This document shows, piece by piece, positions 1 through 10,743 of a stretch of 64,000 nucleotides of DNA. The position numbers and the translations under genes were made by a program. Position 1 is the stretch's first letter; every line of letters starts with the position of its first letter. Source of the stretch: Pseudomonas bubulae (GTDB taxonomy: Bacteria; Pseudomonadota; Gammaproteobacteria; Pseudomonadales; Pseudomonadaceae); the NCBI RefSeq assembly GCF_900618535.1, contig NZ_UYJA01000003.1:186001-250000 (forward strand), written 5' to 3'. The notes below the pieces were generated by a model. It was not told where the DNA came from. It saw only the letters and a program-made list of their open reading frames with translations, and did not search any database.

Positions 1-1180
<1,180 letters not shown>

Positions 1181-1266
1181 CTCATCAGTTGGTTAAGGAG
1201 TATACGCCGGGCAGTGTAATGCAAGTCGGGCGCTCGGCGTGTAGTGAACGACGGGATGTTTCGGTT

Positions 1267-2329
<1,063 letters not shown>

Positions 2330-3361
2330 ATGAAGCAATTGAAATCCACCCTGGCTTTGGCCACAGCAGCCATCGTGTTACTCAGTGCCAGCGGTTTTGC
2401 CCACGCAGGCGCGACCCTGGACAGTGTCAAGAAGAAAGGTTTTGTGCAATGTGGCGTGAGTGACGGTTTACCGGGCTTTTCGGTACCGGATAAAGACGGC
2501 AAGATCATGGGGATCGATGCGGATGTCTGTCGTGCAGTGGCCGCCGCAGTGTTTGGCGATGCTACCAAGGTCAAGTTCAGCCAGTTGAACGCCAAGGAGC
2601 GTTTCACCGCGCTGCAATCGGGCGAAGTCGATGTGTTGTCGCGCAATACCACCTGGACCAGTTCCCGTGATGCGGGCATGGGCATGGTGTTCGCGGGCGT
2701 GACCTATTACGACGGCGTCGGCTTTTTGGTCAACAACAAGCTGGGGGTAAAAAGTGCCAAGGAACTGGACGGTGCAACCATCTGTATCCAGGCCGGCACG
2801 ACTACCGAGCTGAATGTGTCGGATTACTTCCGCGCCAATAACCTCAAGTACACCCCGATCACCTTCGACACCTCTGATGAAAGCGCCAAGTCTCTGGAAA
2901 GCGGCCGTTGCGACGTGTTGACCTCCGACAAGTCCCAGTTGTACGCACAGCGTAGCAAGCTGGCCAACCCGAGCGACTATGTCGTATTGCCTGAAACCAT
3001 CTCCAAGGAGCCTCTGGGGCCTGTCGTGCGCAAGGGCGACGAAGACTGGTTCAGCATTGTGAAGTGGACCCTGTTCGCCATGCTCAATGCTGAAGAAGCC
3101 GGCATCACCTCGAAAAACGTTGTGGCTGAAGCCAAATCCACCAAAAACCCGGATGTCGCCCGCTTGCTGGGTGCTGACGGCGAATACGGCAAAGACCTGA
3201 AACTGCCAAAAGACTGGGTGGTGCAGATTGTCAGCCAGGTGGGTAACTACGGTGAAGTCTTCGAGAAAAACCTCGGTAAAAACACGCCTCTGGCCATCGA
3301 CCGCGGGCTGAACGCTCTGTGGAATAACGGCGGCATTCAATACGCACCCCCTGTGCGCTGA
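2330..3361 (+). CDS. aapJ: General amino-acid ABC transporter, periplasmic binding protein
   Basis: Binds L-amino acids in the periplasm and hands them to the AapQM permease. The 343 residues begin with a Sec signal peptide whose probable cleavage follows AHA at residue 26. The mature protein is a type-3 solute-binding fold starting TLDSVKKKGFVQCGVSDGLPGFS, with SGRCDVLTSDKSQLYAQ in the second lobe. Its length (about 340) and the C-terminal extension are typical of AapJ rather than the shorter 250-residue binders. A GGAGG site precedes ATG 2330. It heads a four-gene operon; a hairpin separates it from aapQ. Confidence 0.95.
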   Translation: MKQLKSTLALATAAIVLLSASGFAHAGATLDSVKKKGFVQCGVSDGLPGFSVPDKDGKIMGIDADVCRAVAAAVFGDATKVKFSQLNAKERFTALQSGEVDVLSRNTTWTSSRDAGMGMVFAGVTYYDGVGFLVNNKLGVKSAKELDGATICIQAGTTTELNVSDYFRANNLKYTPITFDTSDESAKSLESGRCDVLTSDKSQLYAQRSKLANPSDYVVLPETISKEPLGPVVRKGDEDWFSIVKWTLFAMLNAEEAGITSKNVVAEAKSTKNPDVARLLGADGEYGKDLKLPKDWVVQIVSQVGNYGEVFEKNLGKNTPLAIDRGLNALWNNGGIQYAPPVR

Positions 3362-3373
3362 TAGCCCTTTCAT

Positions 3374-3392
3374 CCGGCAGGCCAACTGCCGG
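3374..3392 (+). promoter_or_regulatory. Intercistronic hairpin aapJ-aapQ
   Basis: Perfect 7-bp stem CCGGCAG / CTGCCGG with a 5-base loop, 12 bases after the aapJ stop and without a following T tract. Hairpins at this place often stabilise the upstream mRNA so that the binding protein is made in excess over the membrane subunits; that role is inferred here. Confidence 0.5.
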
Positions 3393-3426
3393 GTGATGTT
3401 GTCTGATCCATTGTTAGGGGCACTTC

Positions 3427-4608
3427 ATGCAAATTAAAGTCGGCGCACCCAAGCCCAGGCTCAGCCTCGGCGATCCACGTGTGCGTGCGTGGTTATTTCA
3501 GATCGTCACCGTCGCGCTGGTGGTCTTTATGGGCTGGTATCTGTTCAACAATACCCAGACCAACCTGCAACATCGCGGCATTACTTCGGGTTTTGACTTT
3601 CTGGAGCGCAGTGCCGGGTTTGGCATTGCGCAGCATTTGATTGATTACACCGAGTCCGACAGTTATGCGCGGGTCTTTCTGATCGGGTTGCTCAACACCT
3701 TGCTGGTGTCCGTGATCGGTATCGTCCTGGCGACGATCCTGGGGTTTATCATCGGCGTGGCACGCCTGTCGTCGAACTGGATGATCAGCAAGCTGGCAAC
3801 GGTGTATGTGGAGATCTTTCGCAATATCCCGCCATTGCTGCAAATCCTGTTCTGGTACTTCGCGGTCTTCCTGACCATGCCAGGGCCACGCAACAGCCAT
3901 AACTTTGCCAACACCTTCTATATGAGCAGCCGTGGCCTGAACATGCCGGCCGCAGTGGGTACGGATGCCTTCTGGCCGTTTGTGGCCAGTGTGGTGCTGG
4001 CTATCGTGGCCGTGGTGCTGATGGTCCGTCGGGCCAACAAGCGCTTTGAAGACACCGGCGAGCCATTTCACAAGTTCTGGGTCGGGCTGTTCTTGCTGCT
4101 GGCGATTCCTGGCCTGTGCGTGTTGCTGTTCGGTACCCCGGTGCACTGGGAGATGCCACAGCTCAAGGGCTTCAACTTTGTCGGTGGCTGGGTGCTGATC
4201 CCGGAACTGTTGGCGCTGACCATTGCGTTGACGGTGTACACCGCGGCCTTTATTGCCGAAATCGTACGGTCGGGGATCAAGTCCGTCAGCCACGGTCAGG
4301 CCGAAGCCGCCCGCTCGCTGGGGCTGCGCCCGGGGCCGACGCTGCGCAAGGTAATCATCCCGCAAGCGCTGCGGGTGATCATCCCGCCTTTGACCAGCCA
4401 ATATCTGAACCTGGTGAAAAACTCGTCGCTGGCGGCGGGCATCGGTTATCCGGAAATGGTTTCACTGTTTGCCGGCACGGTCCTCAACCAGACCGGGCAA
4501 GCGATTGAAGTCATTGCCATCACCATGAGCGTGTACCTGGCCATCAGCATCAGCATTTCGCTGCTGATGAATTGGTACAACACGCGCATTGCGCTGATCG
4601 AGCGATGA
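3427..4608 (+). CDS. aapQ: General amino-acid ABC transporter permease AapQ
   Basis: Inner-membrane permease subunit of the amino-acid importer, partner of AapM. It has 393 residues, with a first membrane segment near residue 22-40 and a long periplasmic loop between the early membrane helices, as in AapQ. The C-terminal permease domain carries the EAA loop SVSHGQAEAARSLGLRPG near residue 285, which contacts the ATPase AapP. The operon continues with aapM after 10 bases. The family is unambiguous from the sequence and from the neighbours. Confidence 0.94.
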   Translation: MQIKVGAPKPRLSLGDPRVRAWLFQIVTVALVVFMGWYLFNNTQTNLQHRGITSGFDFLERSAGFGIAQHLIDYTESDSYARVFLIGLLNTLLVSVIGIVLATILGFIIGVARLSSNWMISKLATVYVEIFRNIPPLLQILFWYFAVFLTMPGPRNSHNFANTFYMSSRGLNMPAAVGTDAFWPFVASVVLAIVAVVLMVRRANKRFEDTGEPFHKFWVGLFLLLAIPGLCVLLFGTPVHWEMPQLKGFNFVGGWVLIPELLALTIALTVYTAAFIAEIVRSGIKSVSHGQAEAARSLGLRPGPTLRKVIIPQALRVIIPPLTSQYLNLVKNSSLAAGIGYPEMVSLFAGTVLNQTGQAIEVIAITMSVYLAISISISLLMNWYNTRIALIER

Positions 4609-4618
4609 GGACTGGACT

Positions 4619-5716
4619 ATGACGACTCATGTTTTCAAACCCGACATGCCGCCGCCTGGCAACCGCATCGGTATTGTCGCCTGGGCGCGGGCAAATCTGT
4701 TTTCCAGCTGGCTCAACACCTTGCTGACCCTGTTTGCCTTTTATCTGGTCTGGCTGATCGTGCCGCCGCTGCTGAGCTGGACGGTTTTCGATGCCAATTG
4801 GGTCGGCAGCACGCAAGCTGATTGCACCAAAGAGGGCGCTTGCTGGGTGTTTATCCAGCAGCGTTTTGGCCAGTTTATGTATGGCTATTACCCGACCGGG
4901 CTGCGCTGGCGGGTTGACCTGACGGTATGGCTGGCCGTGGTGGGTGCGGCGCCGTTGTTTATCTCGCGCTTCAAGCACAAGGCTATCTACGGGCTGGGCT
5001 TTTTGGTGGTGTACCCCATCCTGGCGTTTACCTTGCTCCACGGCGGCTATCTGGGCCTGACTAACGTGGCTACCAGCCAGTGGGGCGGCCTGATGCTCAC
5101 GCTGGTGATTGCCACGGTAGGTATTGCTGGCGCTTTGCCACTGGGGATTTTGCTGGCCCTGGGCCGCCGCTCGGACATGCCGGCCATTCGCGTGGTGTGC
5201 GTGACTTTTATCGAGTTCTGGCGCGGCGTTCCGCTGATTACCGTGCTGTTTATGTCTTCGGTGATGCTGCCGCTGTTTCTGCCCGAGGGCATGAACTTCG
5301 ACAAATTACTGCGGGCCTTGATCGGCGTAATCCTGTTTCAGTCGGCTTATGTGGCGGAAGTGGTGCGTGGCGGTCTGCAAGCCATCCCCAAGGGTCAGTA
5401 CGAGGCGGCTGCGGCCATGGGCCTGGGCTACTGGCGCAGCATGGGCCTGGTGATTTTGCCGCAAGCCTTGAAGCTGGTGATCCCCGGCATCGTCAACACC
5501 TTTATTGCCCTGTTCAAGGACACCAGCCTGGTGATCATCATCGGTCTGTTCGACCTGCTCAATAGCGTCAAACAAGCCGCCGCCGACCCGAAATGGCTGG
5601 GTATGGCCACTGAAGGCTATGTGTTTGCCGCCTTGGTGTTCTGGATTTTCTGTTTTGGTATGTCCCGCTACTCCATGCATCTGGAGCACAAGCTGGACAC
5701 TGGCCACAAGCGTTAG
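4619..5716 (+). CDS. aapM: General amino-acid ABC transporter permease AapM
   Basis: Second membrane subunit of the AapJQMP importer, 365 residues. An N-terminal part with several membrane spans is followed by the canonical polar amino-acid permease domain, with the EAA loop AIPKGQYEAAAAMGLGYWRS near residue 255. The gene follows aapQ by 10 bases and precedes aapP by 12, so the three are co-transcribed and probably translationally linked. It shares the permease domain, but not the long central loop, with AapQ. Confidence 0.94.
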   Translation: MTTHVFKPDMPPPGNRIGIVAWARANLFSSWLNTLLTLFAFYLVWLIVPPLLSWTVFDANWVGSTQADCTKEGACWVFIQQRFGQFMYGYYPTGLRWRVDLTVWLAVVGAAPLFISRFKHKAIYGLGFLVVYPILAFTLLHGGYLGLTNVATSQWGGLMLTLVIATVGIAGALPLGILLALGRRSDMPAIRVVCVTFIEFWRGVPLITVLFMSSVMLPLFLPEGMNFDKLLRALIGVILFQSAYVAEVVRGGLQAIPKGQYEAAAAMGLGYWRSMGLVILPQALKLVIPGIVNTFIALFKDTSLVIIIGLFDLLNSVKQAAADPKWLGMATEGYVFAALVFWIFCFGMSRYSMHLEHKLDTGHKR

Positions 5717-5728
5717 GAGTATTGCAAG

Positions 5729-6493
5729 ATGAGTGAAACAATCAAAAAGCCAGCAAGCTCTGAAGGCATTATTCAGATGCTGGGCGTCAACAAGTGGTAC
5801 GGCCAGTTCCATGTGCTAAAGGACATCAACCTGAACGTCCAGCCGGGCGAGCGTATCGTCTTGTGCGGGCCTTCGGGCTCCGGCAAGTCAACCACCATCC
5901 GTTGCCTCAATCGCCTCGAAGAGCACCAGCAGGGACGCATCGTGGTCGACGGTGTAGAGCTGACCAACGACATCAAGCAAATCGAGACGGTGCGGCGTGA
6001 AGTGGGCATGGTGTTCCAGCACTTCAACCTGTTCCCGCACCTGACCATTCTGCAGAACTGCACGCTGGCGCCGATGTGGGTGCGCAAGATGCCCCGGCGT
6101 CAGGCCGAAGAAATTGCCATGCATTATCTGGAAAGGGTGCGTATTCCGGAGCAGGCGCACAAGTTCCCGGGGCAGTTGTCGGGTGGTCAGCAGCAACGTG
6201 TGGCAATTGCCCGGGCGCTGTGCATGAAGCCCAAGATCATGCTGTTTGACGAACCGACTTCAGCACTTGACCCGGAGATGGTTAAAGAGGTGCTGGACAC
6301 CATGATCGGCCTGGCGGAAGACGGCATGACGATGCTCTGCGTAACCCATGAAATGGGCTTTGCGCGCACCGTGGCCAACCGGGTGATCTTTATGGATAAG
6401 GGCGAAATCGTGGAGGAGGCCGCCCCGAATGACTTCTTCGACAACCCGCAAAATGACCGGACCAAACTGTTCCTGAATCAGATTTTGCATTGA
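5729..6493 (+). CDS. aapP: General amino-acid ABC transporter ATP-binding protein
   Basis: Cytoplasmic ATPase that powers the AapQM channel. The 254 residues contain all ABC motifs in order: Walker [10 protein letters not shown] near residue 47, Q-loop [12 protein letters not shown], signature [15 protein letters not shown] near residue 150, Walker [14 protein letters not shown] and the switch His in CVTHEMGFA. It is the last gene of the aap operon. A 13-bp inverted repeat (6501-6549) lies directly behind the stop and is the likely 3' boundary of the transcript. Confidence 0.96.
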   Translation: MSETIKKPASSEGIIQMLGVNKWYGQFHVLKDINLNVQPGERIVLCGPSGSGKSTTIRCLNRLEEHQQGRIVVDGVELTNDIKQIETVRREVGMVFQHFNLFPHLTILQNCTLAPMWVRKMPRRQAEEIAMHYLERVRIPEQAHKFPGQLSGGQQQRVAIARALCMKPKIMLFDEPTSALDPEMVKEVLDTMIGLAEDGMTMLCVTHEMGFARTVANRVIFMDKGEIVEEAAPNDFFDNPQNDRTKLFLNQILH

Positions 6494-6500
6494 TCGGGAC

Positions 6501-6549
6501 TTGTAGCCGCTGATGATCGCAGCCTCGCTGCGCTCGTCAGCGGCTACAA
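6501..6549. repeat. REP-like palindrome (TGTAGCCGCTGA family), aap operon end
   Basis: Perfect 13-base arms TTGTAGCCGCTGA and TCAGCGGCTACAA flank an inner small stem (CGCAG/CTGCG). This is the second REP family in the window (relative at 12482-12526). It sits between the converging aapP and mqsA genes and can fold on either strand. Confidence 0.75.
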
Positions 6550-6560
6550 AACCAAAGGTG

Positions 6561-7031
6561 TCAGTTTTCGCGCTGCTGCTGTTTTTGCACCAGCAGCGCA
6601 TTGATGTCTGCACACTCGTTGATGGCTTGTAATTCGCGGACCAGTTCGGGGTGGCGATCGAGCAGTCGCATCAACACAAACAAGGGTTTTGGTGGCTCCA
6701 CCTCGGCCCGTTCATAACGACTGAACGCATTGTGGCCGCCCCCCGACAGCAACTGCACGGCATTTTTTTGGGTGAAGTGAAGCTTGCGGCGGATACGCTT
6801 CATTTCTTCCGCCATAACCCGTTTGGCATCTTCTACCAGTTCGTCGCCAGCCTGGGCATATAGCTCTGCGCTGGGTGCATCAAATTCGACCTCGGCGCAC
6901 TCGGTGCATTCGTGCCCGTCCAGGCCGTGCACCACCCGGTTCAATTGCTTGAAGTTCACATTGAAGCTGCGGCCCTTGAACGCTTGCATGGCATTGGCGG
7001 CGCCGCAGGTGCAGCAGTCATTTTTGCTCAT
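6561..7031 (-). CDS. mqsA: MqsA-family antitoxin / transcriptional repressor
   Basis: Antitoxin that binds the MqsR RNase and represses the operon. The 156 residues show an N-terminal zinc domain with two CxxC pairs (CCTCG near residue 7 and HECTEC near residue 40) and a C-terminal Xre-like helix-turn-helix (FTQKNAVQLLSGGGHNAFSR), the layout of E. coli MqsA, slightly longer. ATG 7031 overlaps the MqsR stop codon in an ATGA junction, which fixes the start and implies translational coupling. An upstream in-frame extension into mqsR exists but has no support. The toxin precedes the antitoxin, the MqsRA order. Confidence 0.9.
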   Translation of the reverse strand: MSKNDCCTCGAANAMQAFKGRSFNVNFKQLNRVVHGLDGHECTECAEVEFDAPSAELYAQAGDELVEDAKRVMAEEMKRIRRKLHFTQKNAVQLLSGGGHNAFSRYERAEVEPPKPLFVLMRLLDRHPELVRELQAINECADINALLVQKQQQREN

Positions 7032-7339
7032 GATGTTTTCTCCTTGAAAGCGATGACCGGCGGCCCTCCGCAGGGGCGATACGTCACCTTGATAGAGATG
7101 GCCAAACCGTAGGCCTGTGCGTGATATACGTCCTGCCAGACCTTGTGGTCGGCGTGGGTCGACATCGATTTGTACAGCGCACTGCGCTCCAACGAGGTAA
7201 TGACCCTCTGCATTTGTGCGAGGACCAGGCCCATGCTTCGTCCACCATCCAATGCGCTTTTGGTAAAGGCGACAGCGCCAAGCCGTTGTACATCGGCTTG
7301 AATGCACTGGAGGTTGTAGTGAGGTGTTTTCTTTTCCAT
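7028..7339 (-). CDS. mqsR: MqsR-family mRNA interferase toxin
   Basis: Ribonuclease of the RelE-like fold; E. coli MqsR cuts mRNA at GC-containing sites. The 103 residues begin MEKKTPHYNL, closely like the E. coli protein, and keep the hallmark stretches LYKSMSTHADHKVWQDVYH and VIAFKEKTS at the C terminus. In-frame starts further up (7363) were rejected because the protein family begins at the MEKK methionine. It is co-transcribed with mqsA. It forms an island between the aap operon and a GntR regulator, with no integrase or repeats that would show how it arrived. Confidence 0.92.
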   Translation of the reverse strand: MEKKTPHYNLQCIQADVQRLGAVAFTKSALDGGRSMGLVLAQMQRVITSLERSALYKSMSTHADHKVWQDVYHAQAYGLAISIKVTYRPCGGPPVIAFKEKTS

Positions 7340-7367
7340 AAGAGGCAGCCTCGATGCAATCAAAATT

Positions 7368-7399
7368 ACCCTTAAAGGGTTTTTTGTTCAAGGGTGAAC
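7368..7399 (-). promoter_or_regulatory. Operator-like palindromes upstream of mqsR
   Basis: Two inverted repeats lie 29-60 bases upstream of the MqsR start: ACCCTT-A-AAGGGT (7368-7380) and GTTCA-AGGG-TGAAC (7386-7399). The first has the same architecture as the known MqsA operator (AACCT, three bases, AGGTT) with one changed base per arm. They are therefore good candidates for MqsA autoregulation sites. This is an inference from pattern, not a measured site. Confidence 0.55.
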
Positions 7400-7471
7400 A
7401 AGGTTTTTTAGGGGGCTTTTAATCTGTAGTTGATTGCTCGTATGGAGGTGTCTGAGTAACATGTCGGAAAA

Positions 7472-7492
7472 TTCATCCTATGATTGGATGAA
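7472..7492. promoter_or_regulatory. Inverted repeat in front of the GntR regulator
   Basis: Perfect 7-base arms TTCATCC (7472-7478) and GGATGAA (7486-7492) with a 7-base spacer, ending 12 bases before the regulator's start codon. The position over the likely transcription start or ribosome site suits autorepression by the GntR protein that follows. The binding protein is inferred. Confidence 0.5.
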
Positions 7493-7504
7493 AAGGCGAA
7501 TTAA

Positions 7505-8164
7505 ATGACAGACGCTTCTCCCATCATCAAACGCTCGCTGGTCGACCAGGCTCTGGAGCAACTGCGTGCGCGAATAAACAACGGTACCTGGGAGGTGGGT
7601 CAGCGTTTGCCAACCGAGCCCGAGCTGGCTACGCAATTGAACATCAGTCGTAACACTGTGCGTGAAGCCATGCGCGTGCTGGCATTTGCCGGGCTGATAG
7701 AGATTCGCCAGGGCGATGGCAGCTACTTGCGCAGCCGTGTCGACCCGATGGACACGCTGCGCGCGCTGTCATCCTGCTCTCTGGAGCAGGGCCGGGAGAT
7801 GCGTCACATCATTGAGGTTGAAGCCGCTGGCCTGGCCGCCCTGCGCCGCACGGACGAGGACTTGCGCCTGCTGCATCAGGCGCTGGACGCCAGTGGCCAG
7901 CACTATCACGGTGAACTCGATACCTATATTTGCTGTGACCTGGTGTTTCACCAACGACTGATTGATGCCGCCCACAACCCGGCCCTGAGCGAGCTCTACC
8001 GCTTTACCTCAAGCGTCTTGACCAATCATTTGCGCAAGACCATGGACGTCCATCCGCGTCGTCAAGTGGTGTTCGACCTGCACGTTGATTTACTGGAAGC
8101 CGTAGAACAACAAAACCCGCAACGGGCCATGGCGCTGTGCCGGACGTTGATCAATGAACCTTGA
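7505..8164 (+). CDS. GntR/FadR-family transcriptional regulator
   Basis: The 219 residues comprise an N-terminal winged helix (residues about 10-76, with LPTEPELATQLNISRNTVRE as the recognition part) and a C-terminal all-helical FCD domain (residues about 90-215) whose conserved acidic and histidine residues usually bind a metal and a small carboxylate effector. The start has an AAGG site and an operator-like inverted repeat just ahead. The gene's 3' end abuts the MFS transporter (13 bases to its start), so it probably controls that exporter, as found for CynX-type neighbours in Pseudomonas. The effector is unknown. Confidence 0.9.
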   Translation: MTDASPIIKRSLVDQALEQLRARINNGTWEVGQRLPTEPELATQLNISRNTVREAMRVLAFAGLIEIRQGDGSYLRSRVDPMDTLRALSSCSLEQGREMRHIIEVEAAGLAALRRTDEDLRLLHQALDASGQHYHGELDTYICCDLVFHQRLIDAAHNPALSELYRFTSSVLTNHLRKTMDVHPRRQVVFDLHVDLLEAVEQQNPQRAMALCRTLINEP

Positions 8165-8177
8165 GCCGGAGCACGCC

Positions 8178-9473
8178 ATGAGCCACCCTTCGTCAATTTC
8201 CAATGCCAGCGTCGAGCCCGTTCGTCATCTCGATGAACTGGAAGAATTGCTGATCGACGCTGAAATTGACGACGAGCAGGTTCAGCACACTGCGCCTGTT
8301 GTCTTGCGTCCGTGGTTATTGCTTCTGGGGCTGGTGCTGGTGGCCTTGAACCTGCGCCCCGCGCTGTCGAGCATGGCGCCGTTACTGGGTGAGGTGTCTG
8401 ACAGACTGGGCTTGTCTGCGGCGCAGGCTGGCCTGTTGACCACGTTGCCCGTGTTGTGCCTGGGGCTGTTCGCGCCCCTGGCGCCAATCCTGGCGCGGCG
8501 TTTTGGTACCGAGCGGGTAGTGCTGGGGATTTTGCTGACGCTGGGCGGCGGGATCGTTCTGCGCAGTTGCCTGGGCGAAGTGGGGCTGTTTGCCGGGAGC
8601 ATTCTGGCGGGGGCCAGTATCGGCGTCATCGGTGTGTTGTTGCCGGGCATCATCAAGCGTGATTTCGCCGGGCATGCCGGAACCATGACCGGTGTTTACA
8701 CCATGGCCCTGTGCCTGGGTGCGGCACTGGCGGCAGGGGCCACGGTGCCCCTTAGCGAGTCACTGGGGCAGAGCTGGGCAATGGGGCTTGGCTTCTGGGC
8801 CTTGCCCGCATTGCTTGCGGTTGTTTTCTGGCTGCCACAGGTGGGCAAGCGTCAGGGCACGCACAACGTTGCTTACCGCGTGCGTGGCTTGTTGCGTGAC
8901 CCGTTGGCCTGGCAAGTGACGCTCTATATGGGGCTGCAATCCTCGTTGTCCTACATTGTTTTTGGCTGGTTGCCGTCAATCCTGATTGGTCGCGGCCTGA
9001 CGCCTACCCAGGCGGGGCTGGTGATGTCCGGCTCGGTTATCGTGCAATTGATCACGGCGCTGACGGCACCGTGGCTGGCCACGCGGGGTAAAGACCAGCG
9101 GCTGGCAATCGTGCTGGTTATGGGCATGACCCTGGCCGGGCTGTTTGGTTGCCTTTATGCGCCTATCGAGGGCTTGTGGGGCTGGGCGATTGTGCTGGGC
9201 CTGGGGCAGGGCGGCACATTCAGCCTGGCCTTGACCATGATCGTGCTGCGCTCGCGCGATGCCCATGTCGCCGCCAATCTGTCGGGCATGGCCCAGGGCA
9301 TTGGTTACACCGTGGCATCGATGGGGCCGCTGGCGGTGGGCGTGGTGCATGAAGTGACGGGTGGCTGGAGTGCCGTGGGCTGGATATTTGCAGTCATCGG
9401 TCTGGGGGCCATCGTCGCCGGGCTTGGCGCCGGCCGTTCACTGTATGTGAATGTACAAAGCGAGAAAGTCTGA
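8178..9473 (+). CDS. MFS transporter, CynX/NimT family
   Basis: Twelve-helix inner-membrane transporter of the cyanate/nitroimidazole branch of the major facilitator superfamily, 431 residues. About 35 acidic, soluble residues precede the first helix. The family mark LNLRPALSSMAPLLGEV stands at the first periplasmic loop, and ARRFG in loop 2-3. I prefer ATG 8178, which has a GGAG site 6 bases upstream, over ATG 8154, which lies inside the regulator gene and lacks one. Its substrate cannot be read from the sequence. It is probably co-regulated with the GntR gene in front. Confidence 0.88.
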   Translation: MSHPSSISNASVEPVRHLDELEELLIDAEIDDEQVQHTAPVVLRPWLLLLGLVLVALNLRPALSSMAPLLGEVSDRLGLSAAQAGLLTTLPVLCLGLFAPLAPILARRFGTERVVLGILLTLGGGIVLRSCLGEVGLFAGSILAGASIGVIGVLLPGIIKRDFAGHAGTMTGVYTMALCLGAALAAGATVPLSESLGQSWAMGLGFWALPALLAVVFWLPQVGKRQGTHNVAYRVRGLLRDPLAWQVTLYMGLQSSLSYIVFGWLPSILIGRGLTPTQAGLVMSGSVIVQLITALTAPWLATRGKDQRLAIVLVMGMTLAGLFGCLYAPIEGLWGWAIVLGLGQGGTFSLALTMIVLRSRDAHVAANLSGMAQGIGYTVASMGPLAVGVVHEVTGGWSAVGWIFAVIGLGAIVAGLGAGRSLYVNVQSEKV

Positions 9474-9539
9474 GGCCCATAGTGTTTCTGTTCATTGCAG
9501 ATTATCGTGCTCTGATTCCAGACCTGTACGGACCCTGCC

Positions 9540-10010
9540 ATGAGCCAAGACCACCAAGCATTGATCACTCGTTTCTACCAGGCCTTCCAGCGGCTTGATG
9601 CCGAGGCAATGGCTGACTGTTACACCACTGACGTGGTGTTCAGCGACCCTGTGTTTGGCGAGCTGCGTGGCCACAATGCCGCTGACATGTGGCGCATGCT
9701 GACCTCGCGGGCCAAGGATTTCAGCCTCACCTTCGATCAGGTTCAGGCTGACGGCCAGCATGGCAGCGCGCACTGGGTGGCGACCTATGTGTTTGGCCAG
9801 ACCGGCGCCACGGTGGTCAATGATATCCAGGCACGGTTTGTGTTTCGTGATGGCAAGATTTGCGAGCATCACGACCATTTCGATCTGTGGCGCTGGTCGC
9901 GTCAGGCACTGGGCACCAAGGGCCTGTTGCTGGGGTGGACACCGCTGGTACAAAACGCCATTCGGGCGCAGGCGCAAAAAGGGCTCAAGGCCTTTCAGGG
10001 CAGCCGCTGA
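9540..10010 (+). CDS. NTF2-like (SnoaL-type) protein
   Basis: A 156-residue cone-shaped NTF2-like fold protein: it starts with a helix ([16 protein letters not shown]), then [20 protein letters not shown] and the typical C-terminal strand pair with [15 protein letters not shown]. Such proteins bind or turn over small hydrophobic ligands; no specific reaction is indicated. The GIY-YIG gene begins two bases after its stop, so the two are co-transcribed. Confidence 0.85.
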   Translation: MSQDHQALITRFYQAFQRLDAEAMADCYTTDVVFSDPVFGELRGHNAADMWRMLTSRAKDFSLTFDQVQADGQHGSAHWVATYVFGQTGATVVNDIQARFVFRDGKICEHHDHFDLWRWSRQALGTKGLLLGWTPLVQNAIRAQAQKGLKAFQGSR

Positions 10011-10012
10011 AA

Positions 10013-10276
10013 GTGGTCGAGAAACCCTGGTTTGTGTACCTTGTGCGGGCCGCTAATGGCTCTTTGTATTGCGGTATCAGCGATGACCCGGTGCGCCGTT
10101 TTGCCAAGCATCAAACGGGCAAGGGCGCGCGTTTTTTTGCTTCAAGCCCGGCAGTGGCGCTGGTGTATGTCGAATCCTGGCCGGACAAGGGTGAAGCGTT
10201 GCGCCAGGAGCGATTGATCAAGAAACTCAGGAAGAGTGCCAAGGAGTGTCTGGTGCAAAGTCAGAAGCTGGAGTGA
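10013..10276 (+). CDS. GIY-YIG nuclease superfamily protein (UPF0213/YhbQ type)
   Basis: A small single-domain GIY-YIG protein of 87 residues. The two signature strands appear as FVYLVRA near residue 8 and LYCGIS near residue 20, followed by the conserved Arg in [10 protein letters not shown], Lys/Gly in TGKGARF, and the helix with the metal-binding Glu in [14 protein letters not shown] place the start at GTG 10013 because the family begins just before the GIY strand; longer forms read back through the preceding gene. Members are proposed nucleases in DNA repair; the cellular role is unsettled. Confidence 0.82.
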   Translation: MVEKPWFVYLVRAANGSLYCGISDDPVRRFAKHQTGKGARFFASSPAVALVYVESWPDKGEALRQERLIKKLRKSAKECLVQSQKLE

Positions 10277-10281
10277 TTTTC

Positions 10282-10370
10282 CTGTGGGAGCGGGCTTGCC
10301 CGCGATGGTATCTCTGCAGTTTGTCTGGCTGAGCGCAGCGCCTGCATCGCGAGCAAGCCCGCTCCCACAG
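10282..10370. repeat. REP pair (GTGGGAGCGGGCTTGC family)
   Basis: Two facing REP units: 10282-10305 reads into CTGTGGGAGCGGGCTTGCCC and 10346-10370 is its complement, with about 40 bases between. They sit between converging genes (GIY-YIG and glutaredoxin) and can form a long hairpin in either transcript, so they may also mark transcript ends. Confidence 0.85.
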
Positions 10371-10392
10371 AAATTGAACAGTTGTTCCCGGC

Positions 10393-10743
10393 TTATTTCA
10401 GTGCCGCCAATATCGCATCGGGCTTGAAGTCGCGAATCAGCGTGCCGTTTACATCCAGTATCGGAATGCCGCGCCCGCCCAGCGCCTCGTAAGCCTGGCG
10501 GGCACTGGCATCCTTGTCGATATCGAATTCCTTGAACGGTATGCCTTTCTCATCCAGGAACCGCCGAGTGGCCTTGCAGTAGCCGCACCACTCGGTGGAG
10601 TACAACACCACCCGGGCGCTGGCCCGGGTTTGCTCACTGACGACACCCGAAGGGTTGAGCACGCGCTCGATCTTGCCCCAGTTCTGAAAGATGACCACTA
10701 CCACCAGAACAAACAGGACTTTCTTCAAGATACCGTTGAGCAT
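10393..10743 (-). CDS. Membrane-anchored glutaredoxin
   Basis: The 116 residues combine one N-terminal membrane helix (about residues 5-20, VLFVLVVVVIF) with a glutaredoxin fold carrying the redox pair C53-G-Y-C56 in STEWCGYC, the cis-proline loop GGRGIPILDV and a C-terminal helix. After the helix comes a linker rich in Ser/Arg. A thiol-disulfide role at the membrane follows from the family; the side of the membrane cannot be settled by eye. Its ATG overlaps the stop of yejK by one base (TAATG), so the two genes are translationally coupled. Confidence 0.88.
   Translation of the reverse strand: MLNGILKKVLFVLVVVVIFQNWGKIERVLNPSGVVSEQTRASARVVLYSTEWCGYCKATRRFLDEKGIPFKEFDIDKDASARQAYEALGGRGIPILDVNGTLIRDFKPDAILAALK

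Noticed and set aside
10282..10370. REP pairs read as a CRISPR or attC site
   Set aside because: Units are inverted, not direct repeats; they occur as isolated pairs at many gene ends with no cas genes or integrase.
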